64,000 nt of DNA from Warburgia ugandensis (taxonomy: Eukaryota > Streptophyta > Magnoliopsida > Canellales > Canellaceae): positions 66,565,414 to 66,629,413 of the forward strand of contig CP141126.1 of NCBI GenBank assembly GCA_035236585.1. The letters run 5' to 3'. Within the stretch, counting starts at the first letter, position 1. Each line of letters starts with the position of its first letter. Both the position numbers and the translations under genes were made by a program. A model generated the notes under the pieces. It was not told the origin of the DNA. It saw only the letters and a list, made by a program, of their open reading frames with translations, and did not search any database. Positions 11,411 through 23,830 of this stretch are shown here, piece by piece.

Positions 11411-12890
11411 AGGAAAATTATCCTTATGGAAAATTGGCTTCAATCCTAAGACTTTCATGGATGGCTTTCAAGAGAGCATTCTCATGACATATATTAAATA
11501 CATCATGCTAGGATCATTTCCTCTTACAATTTTGCCTTTAGTATATACTTTCTTTGAGAGAAAACTTATGGGAAGAAATTCATGTTTTATAAAGATGCAC
11601 ACTTGTAGAAAATTTTAAAACATGTAAAAGAAAAGGTTTATGGGCTGTCCTAAAAGGTATCTTATTAAAAAATTGTAGTCTTCATTCTATGATAACAAAC
11701 CCAATAAATCAAACCACCAAGGGGATTCTAGGAGACAATCTTCTCCAAAGGATACTAAGAATCTCATCCTTGGAACGTTGTTTCTTTTTTTTCCAAAGGA
11801 TAGAATCTATAAAAGCATAGCATAACATGAACATCCCATTGACTTTGATGCTTGAAATCCTCTAGCATCTCCTTCCATGTAGACAATAGACACCTTCATT
11901 AGAACTAAAATGAATGATTCGAGGAAGCTTTAATTAAGGAAACTTGTTAAAAATGAAACTTTCCTAAACTCACACTTTCCTAATCCTAAGACTTTCTAAA
12001 AATAAAACATTCTTAAACTAAACAAAGAAACATTCTAAAGGTAAACTGTGATGCAAATAACTAAACAAGTATAAGCTAAACTATCATAAAACAAGCGAAC
12101 AATAAACCACTTAAAGACAAATCACCCAATGATCATGTGCATGACCCATGGAGTTGTGTGCATGGTTCATGAGTAAGAAAATGGCTAAAATGTGTGGAAT
12201 AAAATTTCTAACATGCGATCTAACCAAAATAGTAACTAAACTATCTAAAAAGCTAAAGTGTTTCTTAAGAAATCAAGTAAATAGTGTATGGAGTGCTCGA
12301 AATTATGTATGACTCATGAAAGGTAAATTTCTAAAAGTAAGATACTCATGAAACTTAAATCAAACAAGGCATGAAATGGTGTGGTGCATGTGATTCAAGA
12401 CATGAAACATGATCATAAAAAAAAAAAAAAAAAAAAAATGAATTCCAAGTACGCAAATAACTAAGAGAAACTTTACATGAATCATAAACTTTATTTGTTG
12501 GAATTTGGTACATGAATTGTGCACATGTACATAGATGAACATAAAAAATAAGTTAATCTTATCACTACTTGTGAATACCTACACCCACTAAGAGATGTGA
12601 ACTCAAAGTAGTGGAGTTAGAGACTAGTGAAAGGTCTATGGGATTTGTAGCCCCTTTACAAATATCTATACTAAGTAGGCAAATAGTTTTCATGCATCCT
12701 TTATATGTTTTTCTTGAGGTTAGTTTGTCACATATGTAAGATATTGTATGTTTATGTGAATGGATGGAGACGGAGTCTCCTTTAATTTTTTTCCTTTTAC
12801 TTAAACTATGTTTATCAAGGACATCAGTTTGGTTTCTTTAAATGAATTACATACCCTTTTTTTATGTCATTGTTCTAATGTTTCTTTTTA
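11408..12890. other. Unassigned AT-rich stretch, part LTR-like
   Basis: 11900-12080 repeats words such as AAACTTTCCTAAA and ACATTCTAAAGG, which resemble 28520-28640 in the Athila-like LTR, so part of this may be an old minus-strand Athila-like LTR. A run of 22 A lies at 12417-12438. CACTACTTGTG at about 12556 looks like a CACTA start but does not match the 3' end of the downstream element well. Confidence 0.35.
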
Positions 12891-12893
12891 GTA

Positions 12894-15800
12894 ATGATGG
12901 AACAAGAAGAACATCAAACGGAAGAGTATAGCCACATTGAAGAGCATGAAAAAGAGGCTAACATGAGCACTAGTCCACAAAGAAAATGCAAAGGGTGAAC
13001 AACAATGGAAAAGGTTATTGAGAGAAAGTTGAATGGAATTAAAGAAACTATCCAATACAATAGGAGAGGGCAAGAGATTGGTGAGAGTGCACCTGATTAT
13101 AGTAGTTTCCTTTGCTCTATAGTAAGAAGCATGGTTCCTATCACATTTGAGGATTGGAGACATTTTCCATCCTCTACAAAAGATACAATATGGGAAATGG
13201 TGAAGGTATGTAAACATTAAGTACATGTATTATTTTGAATATAACTTTCCTTATTTTTCAAATATTGTATTTTGACATGTCAATTTGCATTCTGCCTTTG
13301 ACATGCCGGATGATAAGAGGTGCATGCTTTGCAAGGGCTTAGTGAGCAATGGAGAAAATGGAAGAACTACCTTATTCACAAGTACATACCTCCAAATGTC
13401 AACGATCCATCAAGGCTGTACACAGTGCCTTCCATTTACTCCGATGTCATTGATCAGGAGGCTTGAAATGCATTTGTACAGAACCACACCTCCGTTGAGT
13501 TTGAGGTATGTGCAGAAGCAATGCTTCATTCTTTTAATTACATGTAACATTCAATTATTGCACTTGATCACACATGTAAAAATATGTAGGCGAAGAGTGC
13601 AAGGGAAAGAAAGGTGCATGAAATTAATGTGCAGCACCACCTATCTAGGATGGACATTTAGAAGAGTGTAAAGTATGCATTTGTGACAATTTATCCCATT
13701 CAATTTAATGCTACGATACTTATATACATGTCCTCTAACTATAGTGCCTTTGCTTGACAGCAAAAAAAAGCTTGGACTATGGAACCCATTGATCACTCAA
13801 TCCTCTAAAAGATGATGCATTTGATGGGCCGTACTGACAATAAGTTTGCAAATGAAACTATTGCAAAAATTGCTTGCACATAGTAAGTGGTTCCACTTAT
13901 TTATAAATTTTTTACAATTAATTAGATCAAATGATCATGTCTTTCTAATTAAATTTTGCAAAATATTCTTACCCAAGAAAGTGCTATACAAGAACTTTAA
14001 GTAACACTGCTACTAAGGACAACATTTTGTATAGGGCTATAAGCAATAGGAAGGAACACCCTAGTCAAGTTAGGGGCATGGGTCCTAGTATTGTTCCTTC
14101 TATTTTCTTTAGTAGAGGACGTATACTTAATGTTCAATATGATGAGGAGGCCTACAATGAGCTCATTAAGAAAATATAGTCTGATATATTTAGTTAGATT
14201 CATCAAGGAGGTTTGGTAATTATTACTCCACCCCCTGCTCTTAATACTCGCAGCTCCACTGTACCTCCATCACATGCGAGCTACAATTTCCCAACTAAAG
14301 AAGATAATGAAGGACATCCACCTGCCCTTGGAAAGAAAATTCCTGCCCAAGAGGTATATACATTGATAAAACTATAAATTTTCATTATCCTTTTGTAATA
14401 ATTCTATATCTTAACCTCTCTATTGCATATTTGATTTGCAGGTGCGTCAATGCTTGTTGGCCTTGAATTCCCGTCAAAATATCATGGCAGTTGGTTTATG
14501 CTATGAGCATGAATCAAACATTTTACACAGAATTAGTATGCCACCACATACTAAGCAGGTGTCCATTACCATGGCTTTGAATGCTAATGCCTACCTATCA
14601 TTCTCATTAGAAATGGAAAATATTATAACTGTTGGGTAGGCAGTTACATATAACATCACTTGGCTGGAGGCACTAGTCATTCTCATTGAGTCCACGGTAT
14701 GTGTCTTATCATACTACCTTCCTCATTAATAGTTTTTAGGTAAAGACCTCACTTAATTATTTAATAACTATATATAATTAATCAGCAATAAAATGTGACA
14801 ACTAAATCGGCTGCCATTCCAGTGTCACCTATGGATGCTATACCAATGGATTAATATTATTTAGCTGAAAATTTTTACATCTTTTATAGCAATCGACCCA
14901 AGAGGGTGTGGAAGTCCCACCTAACATGCCTCTATCCCTAAGGTTAATCTATAGTCTCATCAACGACAATATGGCAATCAATCATATACAAATCAAGTGA
15001 AGAGGACTTATTAAGGATGTTGTTGAAGTGCCATTTATGGCAGAGGACCTATTATGAGTTTGCCTATGGGATCAACTCGAGCACCCTCACATTGTCTCCT
15101 ACATGGGATATATGCACATACTTGCTTATAAATCATTTAGTATTTAATTATATATTATATTTTAATAGTATATATAATAATTATTTCTTTTATGTAGCTT
15201 CTTGAATGATGCTACTAACCTTTTTGAGGGTGAGAGTACACTTTACTAATTCCTTGACCCTAATGTCATTTCTGGAGCGACTAAGCAATGGCTGATTGAG
15301 ATTCGTATTCAGGATATTTTATCAGGCTTCATTAGCTACTCTAGGAGACAAGGCTTACTGATTCCCTACAATAACAAGTAAGTTTTAATTTTCTTGCCAA
15401 ATTATTCTTTACTTAGGGATTGTTAGCTTCCATTACAATCCATATGACTGTCTATGTAGGTCCCATTGGATGCTGCTCTTTTGGATGTGCACGGTGGCCA
15501 TGCTTTCTTTTATGATTCTTATGGAGTGCACATCTGTCCTGCCATCACAGATATTATAAATAAGTAAGCATTTATTTTTGTCATGTGTTATGTGTAGATA
15601 AGTAATTTTTTATTCATTTATAATGCATTTGAAATTTAAATTTGTAAGACTTGGTTTGAATGAGCTATAGTAACTGAGAATTTACTACCACCACAACTCA
15701 CTTGGGAGAATGTTAAAGTATATGAAACAGTTAATTGCTCTAAAATATCACTAATTAAACCTACATTATTACAAATAATATTTATGAGTTCTTTTTTGTT

Positions 15801-16113
15801 GTCCTTATTGCACAGTTCCCTAAACAAAAGTCTAATTGGGAGTGTGGGTATTATGTCCTGAGGTACATGAGGATCCTCATATTCGATAGTACTTCTATCT
15901 TCCATTTAAAAAAGGTAGAACACTTTTTATTTTGCATAATCTTATATTTTTCTACAATTTTTATGGATCTAGCTAAAATGTTTTAGCTTAATTAAATATG
16001 TTATATTTTAGGCTACTTTGCTTTCTGAGTGGGCAAACAAGAGGAGTTACTCCAGAGTAAATCTCAATGAAATACAAACCAATTAGGCTAAGTATGTAAT
16101 GAGTTTCAATTAA
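12894..16113 (+). pseudogene. CACTA element gene: Ptta/En-Spm transposase domain plus Ulp1-like protease domain
   Basis: The exon-intron layout is still readable: donors GTATGT at 13206, GTATGT at 13506, GTAAGT at 13883, GTATAT at 14354, GTATGT at 14697, GTAAGT at 15378, GTAAGC at 15564, GTAGAA at 15915; acceptors near 13589, 13760, 14441, 15197, 15459, 15815 and 16011. The N-terminal part (APDYSSFLCSIVRSMVPI, FEDWRHFPSSTKDTIWEMVK, then WRKWKNYLIHKYIPPNVND and NAFVQNHTSVEFE) is the plant Transposase_24 pattern. The exon at 14442 (LLALNSRQNIMAVG..) matches the middle domain of such CACTA proteins. The C-terminal part is Ulp1/C48-like: HWML near 15464, a Y-D-S near 15520, and WECGYYVLRYM near 15837 with the catalytic Cys. 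Stops in exon 1, exon 2, the middle exon and the last exon, and a frame change in exon 2, show it is dead. Relatives would deSUMOylate or process proteins; that activity is not shown here. Confidence 0.82.
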
Positions 16114-16198
16114 ATTACTTGGAGTAACTACATGAACCTGAAATATATAATAAAGTGTTTTTTCATTGACTTGTGTGTGTTCCTTTAGATTTTATATT

Positions 16199-16232
16199 TT
16201 CTTTGAAATATATATATATATATATATTTGTA
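16199..16232. repeat. (TA)n-type microsatellite
   Basis: Short run of alternating T and A within the 3' region of the CACTA element. Confidence 0.8.
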
Positions 16233-16559
16233 TTTTAAGTAATGAATGAGTGAAAATTTAGAGTGTGGGGATAAATGAGTATGGATGGAGTGAATTTGGA
16301 GTTTGAACATGAAGTAAATATGTGGTAGTTGAATTATATAACTTTTATGAGATGAAAAATGAGAGGGTTACTTAGAGTGTGAAAGTACATGTGAATGTGT
16401 ATGGATTTACAAATGAAGTGAATGTGGATGTTATAGACAATGCATATGTTGTAGTTTCTTATATAAATTATTTTCAAGATAGATGTGGATGGATAATGAT
16501 GAGTATGGATGTTTTGTAGCCATTATGGATGTATTAGGTGTTATATTTTAAGAATGATT

Positions 16560-17060
16560 CAGGGTATCAAGAAAGAAGTAGATGCATGTTATATTAGATG
16601 TTTGGTTTTTCATGTTTATAAAGATTATTTGTATCAAGTGTATAGAATGTTTGTTATTCAATGTATATGCAGGTGGTAGTGTATCAAGAAAGATGTCAAT
16701 GCATTGTAGTGGATGGTGGTTTGGAATGTGTATAGAGATTGAAGTGTTAGGTGTATATGATGTTTGGTTTTTCATGTTTATAAAGATTGTTTGAAGTATT
16801 AGATGCATAGAATGTTTGTTATTCAATGTATATACAGGTGTTAATGTATTAATAAATTAAGATGCTGATGCATTGTAGTGGTTGTTGGTTTTTCATGTTT
16901 GTGGAGATTGAAGTATTTTAATGTATACAAGTGGTATTATGTATCAAGAAGTGGATGAATGTTGTATATTAATAGGTTTTTAATGTTTATAAACATTGTT
17001 TGAATATCAGGTGTACATGGGATGTTTGTTATTCAATTGTATACAGGTGGTGGAGCATGA
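16560..17060. repeat. Imperfect long-period tandem repeat in the CACTA 3' region
   Basis: The word TGTTTGTTATTCAATGTATA recurs near 16650, 16813 and 17023 (the last with one extra T), each time followed by an ACAGGTG-like or GCAGGTG-like word. GGTTTTTCATGTTTATAAAG recurs near 16602 and 16768. Spacing is about 160-210 bp. Small frames on both strands come from the repeat. Confidence 0.7.
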
Positions 17061-17084
17061 AAATAAATTTGAAAAAAAAATACT

Positions 17085-17600
17085 TTTAAAGTCATTTTTC
17101 ACTAAATGACTTTAAAAGTCAAGATATTTTGAAGTTGTTTAATAAAAACTGACTTTAAAAGTGTTAACTTTCGAAGTCTGTTATATGAAAATGACTTCTA
17201 AAATCACAAACTTTTGAAGTTATTTTTATATAAGCACTTCAAAAGTTCATCCAAATGAGGTACGTTTGAAGTCGCTTATACAAAAATGACTTATAAAGTC
17301 ATCAACTTTAGAAGTTATTTTTTGTAAGCGACTTCAAAAGTCAATCAAAATTTGGTTGTTTTGAAGTCGCTTACAGAAAAATATTTCAAAAGTTGTTGAC
17401 TTTAGAAGTTGTTCTTATGTAAGCGACCTCAAAAGTGTCTGCCTTTTGAAGTCACTTAAAAAAACAACTTCAAAATTTTGTGACCTTTAAAATTCATTTA
17501 TTTAAATGATTTTAAAAGTTGAAGACTTTCCAAGTCGGCTAGGTAGAAGTCGCTTCTTAAGTGATTTCTATTATCACTTTTAACTGACTTTAAAAGCCCC
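17085..17600. repeat. CACTA subterminal repeats
   Basis: About 20 copies in both orientations of a ~12-bp word (GACTTTAAAAGT / ACTTTTGAAGTC and variants), spaced about 15-40 bp apart. Neighbouring inverted copies give many short hairpins. In En/Spm-type elements such subterminal motifs are bound by the TNPA-type protein; that role is inferred from the family. Confidence 0.85.
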
Positions 17601-17613
17601 CTGTATAGTAGTG
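17586..17613 (+). repeat. CACTA 3' terminal inverted repeat
   Basis: Reverse complement begins CACTACTATACAGGGGGC. It is the outer end of the transposon, directly joined to the subterminal repeat field. Confidence 0.75.
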
Positions 17614-18615
17614 TTATTTACCTATTTTTACTCATTGGTTAGAAAATCAACAGTTGGATTATCCTTAAAACCTAGATCTAGGGTGAAATCATATGGATCT
17701 AACAAAAAATGCAATTCAAGAGTAGGGTTTCACGGATCTTACCTTCAAAGCACGTTCTTGTGCTTGCTACACCCTTTGATGGTCTGGATTGACACTGATT
17801 TTAGGCAAAACCACCCTGATCTCTTTGCATGCTAGTTCCCTTTTCAATCAACAACTGAGAATGACACAAATCATCAACTATTCTTGGGGCTTTGGTTCTT
17901 CTGGGCAAGCCATGGAAGATGACCATCTCGGATCAATGATCCGAGTTGTTGTTATCTCCGGCAATGGCTTACAAGCTTCCTGCCAAAACCCAATGAAAAC
18001 TCTAATAGTAGTGGAAATAAAGGGCTTTTGATCCTCTCTTTGTGAAGAGTAAAACGAACAGATGGATTAACAGTCCAAGACACCATTGCTGCCGATGAAC
18101 TTCTTTGTTTTGGAGACTCAAAAAAACCCCAACATCCTCTTCTCTTGCGTGGCTGGTTTTCCCAGCATGCACGTCACCTTTGTTCTCTCTCTTCTCTCCC
18201 TTCTCTTTTTCTCCTTCTCCTTCTCCCTCTTCTTCTTCCTCCTCTCTCTTTCCCTCTCCCCTCCGTCAAGTTTTTCTATTGGTTTCGGGTTTTGGGAATA
18301 GACCTAACAGCTTGTTCTTCGATAAAAGTGGGAGATGTGCCAGTATCAAATATGACCCCCTTCTATTTAGGCTTTTTCATATATATATATATATATATAT
18401 ATTGTAACTTAGTTTTATAAAATTCCCTTGATTTTTAAATCCTCATATCTCCTATTCGAACTTCAATTTCAACTAATTTAGTGCCGTTGGAATCGTCTTT
18501 TCTAGTACAATCCAATCATTGAGGTATCAATACTTAATTTGATGTCTATCAAGTTTTTCACATATAAAACTCTACATTTTACTTAAATTATAACTTAAAA
18601 ATTAGGGATGTTACA
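17614..18615 (-). mobile_element. Inverted long-LTR fragment (TGTAACATCCC family)
   Basis: Read backwards from 18615 the sequence starts TGTAACATCCCTAATTTT, a classic Ty3-type LTR start. The U3 motif shared with other LTRs here (GAAGTTCGAATAGGAGAT, minus strand) lies at about 18441-18495. A pyrimidine-rich tract (18180-18270) and a TA run (18378-18402) follow. The other end is not certain, since it abuts the CACTA terminus. Open frames in the tract are low-complexity. The element is broken and non-coding. Confidence 0.6.
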
Positions 18616-18629
18616 CTGCGAAAGAGGGG

Positions 18630-20380
<1,751 letters not shown>

Positions 20381-20399
20381 AGAAGAAGTGGAATCTGAA

Positions 20400-20870
20400 C
20401 GCTTTCACGTAGAGCGTCTATCTAACGTTCAGCTTTCCTGAATATCCTACCCCGCCAAGAATTGAAAACCATTTACTACTAATCGGCGAGGAGAGCAGTG
20501 TCGTTGTCTCTACTTGTTTAATCGCTTAACAAAAGCGAAGGAATCGCCGAATTAGGAACAGGACATGGCAAGCGTTAGACGAGTCTAGGAACGACAGATT
20601 GAGTGAGTCGCGGAGTTTCTTGCATTCCGGACACCAGATGGAAAATATCTGGAATTGTCCAGATTCACGCTAATCTCGGCAAGCACTACACATGCATCAC
20701 GAGCTCTTTCCTCCGCCCTTTCGCTAAAGCAGGCGCCAGCTGCGTGTCCCTTTTTCACTCCGTTCCGTCCTGCGTTCGCCGCTCCAGCTATTATTGCATG
20801 GAAAGTTGGAAGGTTTGTGTACGTCTGGAAGGCTTGTCGTTCTTTTTCATTTTTTAATTTTCTATTAGTT
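20400..20870 (+). other. CpG-rich low-copy patch, possible first exon of a host gene
   Basis: The patch has many intact CpG dinucleotides, unlike the transposon sequence on both sides. One plus-strand frame (20655-20830) reads STTHASRALSSALSLKQAPA and then FRPAFAAPAIIAWK. That is Ser/Ala/Arg-rich, few acids, and resembles an organelle transit peptide, ending just before a possible donor (GTTTGTGTACG). There is no ATG in that frame and no downstream exon I recognise. It could equally be a promoter or 5' UTR fragment. The function is not known. Confidence 0.3.
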
Positions 20871-21279
20871 ATTTTCTTTCTCTTTTAATTAAAGCAATGC
20901 TGATCTAAAGTGCGACAGCGGCCAACAACGGTAAAGCACCTTAACTTTCTATTGTAACTATACAACATTTAAATCCAAGCCGTTTATGTGATACAACTAA
21001 CTTTGAAGGTTTCATTACTAAAAACTTATTCTAAAAAAAAGTCATTCACATTTGAGATTCCATCTTATTGGATATGAATATGGAATGAGGGTCAAAAGTT
21101 ATCTAAAAGTAACTATTTTATTCAAAGAACTATAATTTTTGAAAGCTGTTACTTTACTTTAATATAATTTTTAGGCCATGAAATATTCGAAGTTAGTACG
21201 TTAGACAACTTTATTAAATTAATAATATATACAGCCCACTATGAAAAAACGTGAAGGCTTAGATGGTCGCGCTTTATAC

Positions 21280-21870
21280 TAGCATTCTTTAATTTAATTA
21301 ATCGAGAGATGATCGAGTCCATGGCGTCATGCTTCTTCATCAAGAAGAGGATTACTAGTCTTGTCGCATACGGGGATAGAGAGATTTCGGGGAAGTCACT
21401 TTGTCCAGATTGCGACTAGAGGGACCTCTCAACGCGTGTTAGTTGACTTAGTTTGCTTTGAAACGATGTTTGCGCGTAGGCCTCCGGCACTTTACACGTT
21501 GCATCACGTTCCGATCGCTGCCGTAAATTTTGTCCTTCGGACCGCGTTGAGACGTTTCTACTACGTGGCTGTTTAGCTGGCACGAAATAGATGAAAATTC
21601 ATCTCCGTGGAAAAAGGAAGTCTCCCACGTTTTACGCCCACTAATGCCAGCTTGGATGGCAGGGAACAGATGGAGAATTTGGTTTGCCATGGACATCATC
21701 ATCCTGTTCTTGATGCAGATGTTTGGATCAACTTGCTCACTTTGGATTCCAGAATAAATCATTAAAATGAACGAAGACTTTAGTACAACTTTGGAAAAAA
21801 GAATCATCTAATTTCGTTTCCTCTTCCGTTTGAATAGTGAGAATTCCTCTAGATCCCGGTAAGAGTCCAT
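21280..21870. other. Second CpG-rich low-copy patch
   Basis: Contains GATCGAGTCCATGGCGTCATG near 21310 and many CpGs to about 21600. Open frames of 70-120 codons exist on both strands (21361-21576 plus, 21448-21807 minus) but none resembles a known protein. With 20400-20870 it forms the least repeat-like part of the window. Confidence 0.3.
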
Positions 21871-22139
21871 GCTTCAACAGTGTGCATGAGTCATACTACC
21901 TCTTCGGCTCCATCTCTCAACTTTTGAGTGACAACAGATTCTTTGCCCTCAAGGTAGGCTTATCCAATGAAAACTTTCCTACTGGCCCCCTCCATTGAGA
22001 TATGGAGCGTATTAAGAGAAAGCATGATATAGTCCATATTTTAAGGGGAAGGAATCCCAAAGAAATACAATTGTTTCTTGGGAATTTTGATAGCTGTCCA
22101 TCTTGGGGTTAGTGAATCTAGTGAACATATTGGATCACT

Positions 22140-23830
22140 CAAAAAATAAGGTGTAGGGTCCAATAAATCAGGTGTAGTGAAAAATGGGCAAGGATTGTTA
22201 GGGCATTCTCCCAAAAGCGACGTGGTACATCGGATCCTGGGTATAGTGAAAAATGGGCAAGGGCTGCTAGAGAATGCCCTCGAAAAGCAATGCACTGCAT
22301 CAAAACCCATGTGCAGTGAAAAGTGGACATGGGTTTTGCCATGGAAGTCTAGAAGGGCGCTGGTAAATGGGATATCTCCAGAGCATAAAATTCATATCGC
22401 CACATAGAATATAGGGACATTGATAAGTAAGAGTTTGGTGTTGTAGACACAATGAAGCATAGGAGAGTTAACATCGCTTGTATCCAAGAAACCAAGTGAA
22501 AATGAGCTAAAGTTAGAGAAATCAATGAGTATAAATTATGGTATGTAGGAAAGGATAATAATAAAAATAGTGTAGGAATAATAGTGGATAAAGAATTAAA
22601 GGATAAAGTTGTGAATGTTAAAATAATTAGTAATAGAATCATAATAATAAAACTTGTTCTATGAGAGTAGATCATAAATGTTATAAGTGCATACGCACTA
22701 CAAGTGGGGTTAGAAGATATAACTAAGAGACAGTTTTGAGAAGATATGGAGGGAGTCATGCAAGAAATTCTCAACATTGAGGGGATATTTATAAGAGTAG
22801 ACTTAAATGGCCATGTAGGACAAGAAAATGAAGGATATGATAGAATACATGGAGGGTATGGTATAAGTAAACGAAATGAGATGGAGAAAACTATCCTCAA
22901 TTTTGCTTTGTCATATAACCTGGCCATTGCAAATACACTCTTTAAGAAGAGGGATGAACACTTAATAACCTTTAAAAGTGGACTTTGTAAAAGCCAAATA
23001 GAATTTTTCTACTCAAGAATACTAAATGATCAATGTGTAAGGATTGTAAGGTGATACCCACTGAGAGTTTAACCTTACAACATAGGTTAATGGTTATGGA
23101 TATTCATATCAAAAGATGGAAGAAAGGAAATAAACTTAATAGGCATCTAAAAACTAAGTGGTGGAACTTAAAAGGAGAGAAAATAACCTCATTCATAAAT
23201 AAGTTGATTAGAAGGGAACTAGAACTATGAAACAGAAGTAAACATCATGTGGATTAATATTGTTGAGTCCATTAATAAAGTGCCCAAAGATGTCTTAGGA
23301 GTATCTAAAGGTAAAAGGAAATTAGTAAAGGAAACATGGTGGTGGAGTGAAATAGGGAAAAAAAATATTAAAGAAAAATAGATGTGTTTTAAAGCATGGT
23401 AGAAGACTAGAAATAATAAAACTATGAACAATATAAGAATGCTAAAAAGGTTGCTAAGAGAATAGTAAGTGAGGCTAAACTTAAGGCATATGATGAGCTC
23501 TATAATATACTAGGAACAAGAGAAGGTGAGAAAGATGTGTTTAAACTTGCAAAAGTAAGAGAACAGAAGGGTAAGAACTTAGATCATGTTAGGTGCATTA
23601 AAAGTGATGATCAAAGGGTATTAGTCAAAGATAATGAAATCAAACAAAGGTGGGAAATGTACTTTAAAAATTTGTTAAATGACAATGGCTCTGAGAATAT
23701 AGGGATTGAAAATACTATGAATCTAAATAACGTTGGATATTATAGATATGAATGTAGGATTAGAATACTTGAAGTGAAAGATGCCTTGAAAAAGATGAAA
23801 TCAGGAAAGGCCATGGGGTCTAATGGTATA
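22140..23830 (+). mobile_element. RTE-clade LINE, copy 2, cut off by an LTR
   Basis: Same family and orientation as the LINE at 6940-9440. The leader (22140-22330) has two to three units of about 70 bp with GGGCAAGGGCTGCTAGAG-like words. The endonuclease follows: RRVNIACIQETK near 22462, LNGHVGQENEGYDRIHGGYG near 22805, LAIANTLFKKRDEHLITF near 22920. The linker runs to KMKSGKAMGSNGI at 23830, where the next element begins, just before the reverse transcriptase. The rest of the LINE is not found in the window. It is better preserved than copy 1 in 22746-23030 but still has several stops and frame changes. Confidence 0.88.

Larger units (their letters stand above)
12894..17613 (+). mobile_element. 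CACTA (En/Spm) DNA transposon, 3' part
   Basis: The right end reads AGGGGGCTTTTAAAGTC when reversed after CACTACTATAC, so the terminus CACTA...TAGTG lies at 17613. The next three bases, TTA (17614-17616), would be the right copy of the 3-bp target duplication usual for CACTA. Inside come the transposase/Ulp1 gene, a repetitive 3' region and dense subterminal repeats. No matching 5' end and no TNP2-type DDE transposase gene was found upstream, so the element is 5'-truncated or was a non-autonomous partner. Confidence 0.75.

Noticed and set aside
12550-12570. CACTACTTGTG as the 5' end of the CACTA element
   Set aside because: It departs from the right terminus after seven bases, has no subterminal repeats next to it, and the bases before it do not match TTA.
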